Notes under the pieces: generated by a model
What the model saw: only the letters and a program-made list of their open reading frames with translations
Databases searched by the model: none
What the model was told of the DNA's origin: nothing
Translations under genes and position numbers: made by a program
In this document: piece by piece, positions 30,322 to 39,877 of the stretch
Layout: each line of letters opens with the position of its first letter
Numbering within the stretch: the stretch's first letter is position 1
Source: Cryptolaemus montrouzieri
Lineage: Eukaryota > Arthropoda > Insecta > Coleoptera > Coccinellidae
Direction of reading: 5' to 3'
NCBI GenBank assembly: GCA_013387265.2
Contig: JABFTP020000021.1
Span: 51,413,983 to 51,477,982 of the forward strand
Length of the DNA stretch: 64,000 nt

Positions 30322-33300
30322 TGGCTAACAAATTCGAATGCCTTCAGGTCAACCTGCATCATGCAAAGGCTGCTTCAAGCATCCACTGCAGATTGGCCAC
30401 AACAAGGCAAATACGAGTAGGGCTTATTCAAGAGCCCTGGATTAATGGGGGAAAAATTAGAGGTCTCCCAACTAATTCATATTAAATAGTCTACATCAGC
30501 AGGTGTGTAAATCCAAGAGCAGCACTAATGCTCAGTAAGAATATAAAATTTGCTTCTGTTCCAGAATTCATCACTAGAGATCTAGCAACAGCTCTAGTAG
30601 AGGTGCCAATGATAGGGGGTAAGAGGCGCATCATCATGGCCTCAGCATACTTCCCAGGAGAAACATCTTCCCCACCACCAGGAGAGGTACAAAAACTCGT
30701 AAGCTGGTGCCATAAGGAAAACAAAAATTTGATCCTGAGCTGTGATGAGAACGCTCACCACCATGGGGCAGTACAGACGTCAATGAAAACGGTAAATATC
30801 TTTTAGAATATATCTATTCTAATAACATAGACATTGTAAATAGGGGTAATAAACCAACTTTCATAAATGCGGTTAGAAAATAGGTCCTGGATCTCACCCT
30901 TGCCTCGCCATTTATATTACAATCAATTAAGAAGTGGCGCGTCATGGATGAAATATCTATGTCGGACCACCAAATGATTGGTTTCGAAATTGACTCAGAT
31001 TAGATTCAAAAAGTGGGATATAGAGCACCAAGAAGGACGGACTGGGATTTCTTTGAAGAGAGGTTGAAGTCTGAACTAGATGGTCTCGAATATAACATAA
31101 CCACAGTAGAAGAATTGGAAAATGCTTCTACTCACCTAATCCAAACACTAATATTAGCATTTGAGGAGAGCTGCCCAATGAGGAAAAAACACTTCTCAAG
31201 GGATACGCCTTGGTGGAACAAGGAGCTTGCTCAACTCAAAGCTAGAGCCAGAAAAGCATCCAATAGAGCGAAAAGAACAGGTGAATGGGACGCCTACCGA
31301 GAAGTTTTAACTAAGTACAACAAAGAATTCAAAAGGTTTTAGCCAAAGACCATTCGAATGCACTTGGTCTCATTAAGGAGCCTGGAGGAGAGTATTCTGA
31401 AGCTTGAGGGAACTTCTAAATATCCCGGACTCGAAAATACTCCTCATCAACAACACCCAACAACAGGAGCTAGATCTGTATAGCTCCAGTAGGGAAAGCA
31501 GAAATCTAGCGGGCCGAATCTTCACCCTAGATAGGGTAAAGTGGGCCACCAAAAGCTTCAAACCCTACAAATCACCAGGGGCAGACGGAATCTATCCGGT
31601 CATGTTGCAAAGAGGCAACACATATACAGCCCCGTGTCTGAGTGCTATATACAAAGCCAGCTACTCACTGGGCTACATACCCCAGTCATGGAGGAAAGTC
31701 AAAGTATTATTTATACCGAAAATGGGCAAGAGGTCTCCAGATGAGCCTAAATCATATCGCCCGATAAGCTTAACCTCCTTTCTCCTAAAATCAATGGAGA
31801 AAATTCTCGACAACCATATGAGAAGTTTCATAAAACTTCATAAAAAACAATTTGCCTACCAACCGGGCAAGTCCACAATTGATGCCCTACACGATCTAGT
31901 CAAAGAAGTGGAAGGAGCACTAGAGGCTAAAGAAATAGCCTTAGTTCTATTTGGAGACTTGGAGACATTGAAGGAGCCTTTGATAATACCTCCTATACAT
32001 CCATTACCAATGGTGCAAACAATAAGGGTGTCAAAACACCCACCATCAAATGGATCAAAGAAATGCTCAAAGGCCGGATCATAACGGCCACTTTTGGAGA
32101 CACCGAAATATCGGTGTCAGCAGTGAAAGGATGCCCTCAAGGAGGTGTCCTATCGTCGCTACTATGGTCAGTAGTTGTTGATGGCCTCTTAGAAAGACTG
32201 AACAACGCTGGCTTCAACGCACAAGGCTATGCTGATGATCTAGTTATCATCATTAGGGGAAAGCATGATGGAATCTTATCGAATCTGATGCAAAATGCCC
32301 CTAACATCGTTAATGAATGGTGTGCTAAAGAGGGACTCAGCATCCATCCAGACAAAACCATTCTAATTCCATTCACAAGACGTTGAAAGTTGAACTTAAA
32401 GTCCCCCTTTCTGAATGGGCATACTCTGAAATTTTCGGAACAGGCTAAGTATCTAGGTTTAACCCTAGATCAGAGACTCAACTGGAATTTACACATTGAC
32501 AAAACTCTTTCCAGGGCTACATCGTGCCTATGGGCATTCCGTAGACTCTTCGGAAAGACCTGGGGACTACAGCCAAAAATAACCTACTGGTTATACACAC
32601 CGGTTATAAGACCCATTGTCACATATGCATCGTTAGTATGGTGGACGAAAACATCAGAAATAACTAAGCAAAACAAGCTGCAAAAACTGTAGCGGCTTGC
32701 ATGCTTGGGCATAACAGGTGCTATGAGAAGCACCCCGACTATTGCCCTGGAGGTAATCCTAAATCTCCCTCCTCTTCATATAAAATTGAAAAAGGAGGCG
32801 TTGATGGCGGCATTACGGCTCCAAGACACAAAAAAACTATTACCTGGTGATCTGAAGGGACACCTGGGGATTCTGGGCTACATAGCGCCAGGAAATCTTA
32901 TCACAACCATCGGATATAATGCCGCTTAAGTTTGATCTTCACACACCCTTCGAAGTGGTCATAGAAGACCGCACCATCGTAAAGGGAAAAATAAATCAAT
33001 TGGACCAAAAATCCTCCAGTTGGTACACGGACGGATCAAAAACGATTGATTGAACAGGAGCAGGCATATATGGACCCAAGTACTTTTCATCAGTGCCTCT
33101 GGGCTCTACTCCCACAATCATGCAAGCAGAAACACTTGCTGTAAACCTTTGCTGCCAGGAGGGACTACAAAGAAAACTCAAAGGGGCAAAGATCTACATT
33201 TTAACAGACAGTCAGGCAGTGATAAAAGCTCTAAACTCTTACAGTTATCGGAGCATCTCTGTCTGGGAATGCCGTCAATCCTTGAAGCAACTTGCTGAGG

Positions 33301-33740
33301 GGAACAAACTTTTCCTGTGGTGGGTGCCTGGCCACGAAGGCATACAAGGAAATGAAGCCGCTGACGAACTGGCCAAATCAGCTGCTGAAATCCCACCCAC
33401 CGGACCTGAACCGTTCTGCGGTCTAAGTAAGCCGCACAGACGACAGGAACTGGAACGATGGGAAGAATTTAGCAAAAAAGAATACTGGAGGAAAACTCCA
33501 GGCCAAAGGCAAGTGAAAAAGTTCTTGACTATTCGCCAAAGAAGACAAAACAGCTTCTCGATCTCTCTAGGGACGAGTTGAGGATCATAACAGGCCTCCT
33601 TACTGGTCACTGCCCACTGAGATACCATCTCAATAAAATGGGCAAATCGAAAACGGCAAGATGCAGAATGTGTTAAGAGGGCGATGAAACTGCCGAACAT
33701 ATTCTTTGCAATTGCATCGCAACTGTCCGTCAAAGACATA
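30321..33740 (+). pseudogene. LOA/I-like LINE ORF2: endonuclease, RT, RNase H
   Basis: Domains across several frames, in order. Endonuclease: 30321-30980, with LMSKNIKF, LILSCDENAHH and SDHQMIGFEI; early TAA at 30484. Linker: 31013-31342. Reverse transcriptase: 31404-32390, with SPGADGIYPVMLQRG, KSYRPISLTSFLLKSMEK, CPQGGVLSSLLWSVVVDGLL and the catalytic QGYADDLVIII. Thumb: 32390-32930. RNase H: about 33010-33370, with WYTDGSK, ILTDSQAVIKAL and WWVPGHEGIQGNEAADELAK. C-terminal zinc-binding stretch: about 33660-33715, CRMC, one stop, then EHILCNC. At least five frameshifts or stops make it inactive. Confidence 0.9.
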
Positions 33741-33929
33741 TACACTTCGGTAGCGACAAACTAGAGCCGCACGAAATAAAAGCGAAAGCTCCCAAGGAGA
33801 TTCTTAATTTTGTAAGGGATCTAGATCTACAGGGTAATGAATAAGAAGGGTTACGAACAAGAGATCAATTTGGTCGCAGTTCGGAAAGGCTTGCAAAGTC
33901 AATCGACCCTCACGAATGTAATGTAATGT

Positions 33930-33942
33930 AATATACCTTCTA
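33930..33942. repeat. 13-bp target-site duplication AATATACCTTCTA, right
   Basis: Pairs with 28780-28792; the CR1-like reading resumes just after it. Confidence 0.97.
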
Positions 33943-35733
33943 GTTGTTTACATACGAGAGTTATGGCACTGGGTATATCAGATCATTATGCACAGGAAAT
34001 GTTTTTAAGGGTATCTAGGAGGATATCTGATGGGAAAAGGCAGTGATAAGAAGAAAGTTTAATAGAAAAGGTTTAGCCGCCTTCTTTGTAGAGGACTTGA
34101 AGAACACAGACTGGTCTTTTGCGCAGGAGGACGATGTAGAAATAGTGTCGGAGAGACTAATTGAGATATACCGGAGAAACATGATTAAGAATTTTCCAGA
34201 AAGAATCTGTGCCTCTGAGTCGAACCCTTTCACCTGGTTTGCAGAGGAACTCCATGAGTTAAGGGAACAATTAGATGTCCTGAGGCTAATATCAAATTTA
34301 TTCGGTCAACCTGACAGCAGGGCACGGTTTCTTCAACACAGAAGACACTACAGACAGCAATTGAGAAGGACAAAGTCCTATGCCAGGAATTGTTTTTTGC
34401 AAAAGTCAAATAATTTAGCTCGTTATTCTTGGAGGCTCATCAATAATGAAAAAAATAAGAGAAAGAAAACAACCACAATGGGTAATATGTCCCCGGAGAT
34501 GTTGAATGCATATTTTTCAACAATAGGCGAAAAAACCGTTGCAGAAATGATGACTCATTCGCCCATAAACTCAGGTGATAATCTGCTGAGACATGTCAGA
34601 TCGGTGAGTTCATCTTTATTTTTAAAACCTATTGCCGTGGATGAACTGGAAGCAGATGTTAGGAGACTTGCCAAGACGTATATGAAATGAACAGCAAAAT
34701 GGTGAAGCACACAATTCAGATTACTAAAGCCCCTCTCTGTTGTCTCTGTTGTCTTCACAATCAATGCCTGGAGAGAGGAGTGTTCCCGAGAGCCTTCAAG
34801 GTTACAAAGGTTTTGCCGGTCTACAAAATGGGTGATCCAGATGATCCTAGTAAATACAGACCAATCTCCATAATTCCTATTCTGGCAAAAATTTTTGAAC
34901 ATCTGCTGAAGGATCGAATTTATCCCTTCTTGGAGAAAAATGGAATTATATGGAATTATCACAGAAGCGCAGTGCGGTTTTAGAGCGGGGAAATCGACAA
35001 CGGGTGCAGTTATGGGGGTCGTGGGGTGGGTGGTTCGGGGTTTGGAAATGAAGCGGTGTCCATCCTTAATGTTGTGCGATCTATCGAGGGCCGTCGACCT
35101 AGTTTCGCATGTGTTTTTGTTGACGAAAGCCGCGTGTAGTAGTTTCAGGGGATTGTCGTATGACTTTCTACGGTCTTATCTTGGGGGTAGATGTCAGTGT
35201 GTTTACATTGCGGGAGGTTCATCTGGATATCTACCAGTGAATTGTAGTGTCCATCAGGGTTCGGTTTTGGGCCCTCTATTGTTTCTGATTTACTACATAC
35301 TTTGGTCTATTCCATTCTATACTCTAGTATGGAGTTATCCTATGGGGAAATTGTACAAATGCTACCAAAATTTTTAAACTTCAAAAAAAAAGCTGTTAGA
35401 GTAATTACAGGTGCGCAGTATGATGATCACTGTAAGCCACTGTTTGTTGCGAATAAAATCATGAGTTTCCCATCGCTGTTTTTTTATACTACTGTCACAG
35501 AGATACATGTTGGTTCGGGTAGTCTATTGACAAACAGTGATCATCACAATTATAATAGTAGAAATAGAACAGACTTGGTAATCCCACGCTACAGACTGTT
35601 CAGATCTGCAAAAAACTCTCTAAATCTAAAATTATACAATAAACTCCCGGCAAAGTGGAGACAGTTTTCAGTTCATAAGTTTAAAAAACGGCAAGAAATA
35701 TTTCAGGAATATCTGTCTTTACTCAGTAGATGA
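33943..35733 (+). pseudogene. CR1-like LINE linker, RT and C-terminus
   Basis: The first frame (34043-34690) is the endonuclease-RT linker (LAAFFVEDLKNTDWSF, CLQKSNNLARYSWRLIN-like, MSPEMLNAYFSTIGEKTV, IAVDELEADVRRL). Next (34687-34983) comes the RT start: CLERGVFPRAFKVTKVLPVY and KYRPISIIPILAKIFEHLLK. Then (34940-35300) QCGFRAGKSTTGAV, MLCDLSRAVDLVSH and VHQGSVLGPLLFLIYY. The sequence jumps from there to a C-terminal block (KKKAVRVITGAQYDDHCKPL, NYNSRNRTDLVIPRYRLF), so the catalytic F/YADD box and thumb are deleted at about 35296-35385. The end at 35733 (QEYLSLLSR) looks natural. Confidence 0.82.
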
Positions 35734-35955
35734 ATTCTTGAGGCTTTCATAGTGTTTTTGTGCCGATTACGGATTGTTTTTATATTCATGTTTCGATCTG
35801 TTTTTTTTAATAAATTATCCTTACCGTTCTGTATTGATGCCTCACTCTGATTGTCTCTATATTTATATCATGTTCTGATTGTTTTTGTTTTTTACTCCTA
35901 TTCTGACTGTTTTGTGTTTATATTGATGTATGTTTGCCATTTGTTCGGATGTAAT

Positions 35956-37181
35956 CTATACACATAGTGTTTGTCTCAATTCAAGTTCAAATCTATTAAT
36001 TAATAAATTGGCAACAAAGACTAACGGTAATATGAAAAGAGACCACGACAAACATGGGATGGAGTAATAGAGGAAATATTGGGACAATATGACAATTTTC
36101 ATCTTACCGTTAGTCTTTGTTTCCCATATACGTTTGACTAGCCGTGTATTATCCATTCTCTGAAGAGGTCCCCACCAGCTAAGCTGCCTTTTCTCTATAA
36201 ATTTCAAAGTTGATTCAATTCCTAATTCCTTTCGTATGTCAATGTTCTTTAACTTATCTCTCTTTGTGACTCCTCTTACCCTTCTAAGATATTTCATTTC
36301 GACAGCTTGAATTTTACTTTTTAGGTTTTTATCTAGAACCCTCGACTCACATCCACATGTCAGTATTTGCCTATAGATAGATGTGAATACTTTAATTTTT
36401 GTGGCTCTTGACACTTCTTTCTTATTCATGAAATTGTTGCTGATGGCATAATATGCCTTCATGGTCTTTTCAATCCTATCATTGATTTCAGCTTCTTGCT
36501 TTCCTGATTCTTCGAGTTCAACTCCTAAGTACTAATATTTTTCCACTTGTTCTATTTTTGTCCCCTCTATCCTGTATATTTATGTCTTCCTTTTCTATTC
36601 CAATCACCATTACCTTAGTTTTTTCTTTGTTTATTTTCATACCACTCTTTTCTAATTCTCTGTTACATATATTCAAGTTTTGCTGAAGATCTTTTTCATT
36701 GCTGGCCATTATCATTATATCATCCGCGTATGCCCTTCTGATACTTCTACTTGCTGTAAGTTTCTATATCCAATCTAGATTTTCCTCACTTCTGTAGAGC
36801 AATTTTTTATTATTTCATCCATAAAGATTATAAACAACAGAGGACTAAGCCCATACCCTGTCTTGAAATACTCCGACCTCCTGTTTCCGCTTATAATGCA
36901 ATTTCTATTACTTTCATATATATTTATTATCAGTCTTATAATTTTTGCTTTGATTCTACGTAGTATTTCGCATAATCTTCGTCTAGGCGCCCTATAAAAA
37001 CATTTTCCAAGTCCATGAACGCTAGGTATATTTTCTTCTTCATCCTGTTAGATTTTTCCATCAATATCTTTATGCTGAATATATGATTTTGGAGACTTCT
37101 TCCTTTTCGAAATCCACGTTGTGTCTCTCCCAATGTTCTTTCAATAATTGGCCTCAGCTTCATATCTATTATTTGTTCATA
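35956..37181 (-). pseudogene. RTE-like LINE 2 RT, downstream part
   Basis: Reads YEQIIDMKLRPIIERTLGET, QRGFRKGRSLQNHIFSIKIL and KKIYLAFMDLENVF (first Asp). Then, with breaks, the TR/GYGLSPLLFIIFMDEI-like palm and the AYADDIIMMASNEKDLQQNL block (about 36740-36680; only its end is in the long frame), MKINKEKTKVMVIG and a C-terminal block (YRQILTCGCESRVLDKNLKS, VEMKYLRRVRGVTKRDKLKN). Several frameshifts make it dead. The extreme C-terminus is inverted (see 36013-36121). Confidence 0.8.
36013..36121. repeat. 18-bp perfect inverted repeat with inverted spacer
   Basis: AACAAAGACTAACGGTAA (36013-36030) is mirrored at 36104-36121. The 73-bp spacer codes EKRPRQTWDGVIEEILGQ on the plus strand, the typical LINE C-terminus, while the rest of the element is on the minus strand. 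Confidence 0.9.
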
Positions 37182-37183
37182 TA

Positions 37184-38586
37184 CACACACCACAAAAATT
37201 ATCGCATCACCTGGTATTCTGAATTCCACAATCTATTAAGCAGCTCGATCGCAACATATGTTTTTGGACATATGAGGGGAAAAAAATCTTATCTATGTTG
37301 TAACATTTGTTTCCATATGATCACAAACATGTCTGAAACAAGAATGAGTTTATTTGAATCAGTATTCATTCAATTTCTCTTCAGTTTCCACGCTAAATTA
37401 ATGCAAGCTTTCTGTGTTTCTTGTTGATTTTCGAATCTTTGAATTTATTGTAATGGCTGCTGAACGTCCTGGACGCCATTTGAGTGATCATGAAGTGGTA
37501 AGAGTTGTAAGAATCCACTTCTAGAGGAGAAGCGAAGCCAACGTTACATGACTAACTTGTTGAATGTTAACCAAAGCACTATTTCAAAAGCAATTAATCG
37601 GTACCACGAAACAGGGGAATATGGGAGAAGGGCCGGACAGGGAAGAAATCGGATAACAACACCAGTTGATGATCGTTGGCTTCGTTTAACTGCACTAAGA
37701 GTTCGGCACTTTCCAGAAATGTGCATATTTCATTGCAAACTTTTAGGAACAGGCTCAGAGAAGACGATATCAGACCAAGGGTGGCTTCTACCGGCCCGCG
37801 TCTCACCAGCGATCATGGAGTTGCAAGACTTCAGTTTGCGAGGGAACATGCAAATTGGAGTATTCCAGAATGGTCGAATTTTCTCTTTTCCGACGAGTTC
37901 AGGTTCTGTCTAGTATCAAATGATAGACGCATGCCTATATACAGACAGCAATGCAATATCCTGCTAACCGAAAACTTCGGAGGGGGCTCAGTAATGGTAT
38001 GGGGAGGAATTTCTTTCCATGGTCGAACGGAGTTAGTCCTAGTGAATAATGGAAGAATGACAGTGGCTAGATACATCGCAGATATCCTTGAACCCCATGT
38101 TGTACCCTTTGGCCCATTGATTGGCGAAAACTTCATTTATATGCATGATAATGCTCGGCCTCATGCAAATAGAGTAGTTACAGAATTTCTGCAAAATGCC
38201 GAAAATGATATTTTAAGATGGCCAGCCAGAAGTCCCGACTTGAATTCCATAGAACATTTTTGGGACAACATGGAGTGGCAAATTCAGCAACGTAGAATGC
38301 CTTGTAAAACACTCCAACAGCTAGAAAACCTGCTTCGTGAAATTTGGAACTCAGTGACTCAAGAGTACATCCAAAATGTGTTTGTGGGGCTTCCGAGATG
38401 TATACTGGCAGTAATTAGGGCCTGGGTAGGAAACAGTCGTTTTTGAAAATGATTTCCATCATAAAGTCATCTCTTTTCAATGATATCTTCTTATTTTATA
38501 CTTCTGAAAGTTACCAAGCGACTCTTGAATGACCAACCTAAAAGTTTATATAGTATTGTCGTATTCGACAATTTTTGTGGGGAATG
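37184..38586 (+). mobile_element. Tc1/mariner element, 1403 bp, TA target
   Basis: The ends are CACACACCACAAAAATT at 37184 and, in reverse complement, CATTCCCCACAAAAATT at 38586, imperfect terminal inverted repeats sharing CCACAAAAATT[A/G]TCG. TA flanks both sides (37182-37183, 38587-38588). One transposase gene (37454-38446) is inside. It is inserted in the RTE-like LINE. Confidence 0.92.
37454..38446 (+). pseudogene. Tc1-like DD34E transposase
   Basis: Starts near ATG 37454 (MAAERPGRHLSDHEVVRVV). The helix-turn-helix region follows in a shifted frame (MTNLLNVNQSTISKAINRYH, then RAGQGRNRITTPVDDRWLRL). The catalytic half lies in 37676-38446: TFRNRLREDDIRPRV, FLFSDEFRFCL (first Asp), GGGSVMVWGGISFHGRTELV, YMHDNARPHANRVV (second Asp) and ARSPDLNSIEHFWDNM (Glu). 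Thirty-four residues separate the second Asp and the Glu, giving DD34E as in Tc1. The catalytic triad is intact, but at least two frameshifts separate it from the DNA-binding part. The enzyme would cut and paste the element at TA. Confidence 0.9.
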
Positions 38587-38588
38587 TA

Positions 38589-39015
38589 TTTTCGTAGCAG
38601 TGCATAATAACGTAGTTGCTACTTTCATATTTGTCACCTGATTTGTAAATTGGGATTATCATTGAAATCTGCCAGTCCTCCGGGATTTGTTCTTCTTGCC
38701 ATACCCTATTATATATTTTCAAAAGCACGTCTTCTCCATATTGTCCCATATTTTTGATCATTTCAGTCGTAATCTAGTCATAGCCTGGGGCTTTTCCATT
38801 TTTTGAGCATTTTATAGCTTCCTGTAATTCCTGTTTTGTTATCTTTTCTTGGTCTCTATCTTCTTCTATGCAAACTTCACTATCCTCTTATCCGTTTCTT
38901 CCGCTCCCAAATAGCTCTTGAAAATATTGCTTCCATATTTCAATTACTTTCCTGTCATCTATGAGTATTTCTCCATTTTATCCTCGATGTTATAAATGAC
39001 AGAGTTCTTTTTCTT
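38589..39015 (-). pseudogene. RTE-like LINE 2 RT, upstream part
   Basis: Reads KVIEIWKQYFQELFGS, KNGKAPGYD (near 38800), EMIKNMGQYGEDVLLKIYNR, EEQIPEDWQISMIIPIYKSG and DKYESSNY, the start of the RT. One stop lies near 38770. The endonuclease domain is missing: at about 39015 PLE sequence begins. Confidence 0.8.
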
Positions 39016-39019
39016 TCCA

Positions 39020-39172
39020 CATGATTGAACATATAAAAACCACAAAACATTCAATAACATTAGATTATATCAAAATTCTTCATAATATCGACAAAGGAAA
39101 GAAAATGAATTTGTTGGAATGTTTGAAAATCAATAAACTTTGTAAAAACCTAAGTGAAATCACCCTTAACTA
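39020..39172 (+). pseudogene. Penelope-like element 3' tail (PLE-D), part 1
   Basis: Matches 11950-12105 closely (ACATTCAATAACATTAGAT, AATCAATAAACTTTGTAAAA, GTGAAATCACCCTTAA). It breaks off after ACCCTTAAC; the continuation AGCCAGCTAGAC is at 44493, so about 5.3 kb is inserted. Confidence 0.75.
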
Positions 39173-39877
39173 ACTAACTAACGTGCATCGAAAAGACGAC
39201 GCGGTCCCAAAAAATTAGTATAAATTTTGAGTGCGTCGTCGCACGCATTTCAGAATCCGGCTAATCTCAGTCGACCAGAGAAAAGATCCAATAAGAAGGT
39301 CGACTCACCGACCAAAACATTCAACAGCCCCTCATGACCCCTCACCTATCTATCTAGTACTCCCATAATAGATATAGATGGCACTAATTTAACCACGTCA
39401 ATTGTCAAACTCTGTCGATCAAACTTCAATCGCCAATAAATAAATTGTCAAATGTCTGTCAATGTCAAAGTTTTCAGTTTCCCGCTAAACCCTTTTATTT
39501 TTACGTTTTGTGCTCCAAAATCATTTTCTTTTAATGTGTTTCCGTTACTGGTGTCTTGGACTCAAGTTTGGTAATTCTCTTGAAAATTGATGGTAAGTAA
39601 ATTGAATTTGTGAAGTTTTAACCGATATTTTGTGCAGCTTGAGCTTTGTTTGATTCTACGGTACCTAAATTGGATTATATCCAATTCTTATCGGTTTTCT
39701 TGTTAATTTTGAGGTTCACCCCTTTGGTGTGCGGCGGGAAAGGAGTATACCATACAAGAGGACCTCGGTGAATGGCGAGGAAATAAAAGTAGCCGAGGAA
39801 GCCTTTTTTCGAGCTCTGAAAAGTTAATTTGAATTATATAAATTTTTTTGAGGTTCTCAACTCTCGAATTTGTCAGG

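Larger units (their letters stand above)
28793..33929 (+). mobile_element. LOA/I-like LINE copy 2, end-to-end insertion
   Basis: 5137 bp from CCCCCTCGGGGATTCTCATC to a tail of AATGT repeats (AATGTAATGTAATGT), flanked by a perfect 13-bp duplication. Order: 5' leader, ORF1 (29233-30321), ORF2 with endonuclease, RT, RNase H and a CCHC-like end (30321 to ~33740), then a short 3' UTR. Both ORFs carry stops and frameshifts, and about 80 bp present in copy 1 is deleted near 31326. It inserted into the CR1-like endonuclease. Group placement rests on the RNase H domain and ORF1 type. Confidence 0.93.
27907..35955 (+). mobile_element. CR1-like LINE, split by LOA/I-like copy 2
   Basis: The host LINE has an ORF1 C-terminus (27907-28190), endonuclease (28240-28792), then, after the 5.1 kb insertion, linker, RT and C-terminus (33943-35733) and a 3' UTR with repeated TTCTGATTGTTTT-like units (35734-35955). 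Removing 28793-33942 makes the sequence contiguous. The style is that of the CR1/Crack/Daphne group of insects. The RT is internally deleted. Confidence 0.82.
35956..39015 (-). mobile_element. RTE-like LINE 2, split by a Tc1/mariner element
   Basis: On the minus strand: RT start (about 38990-38589), a Tc1 insertion (37184-38586), RT middle (37181-36720), thumb (36715-36518), C-terminus (36462-36122) and an inverted last piece (36031-36103). Removing the Tc1 element and one TA restores a continuous reading frame across the site (CYENI/YEQIID). Confidence 0.85.
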
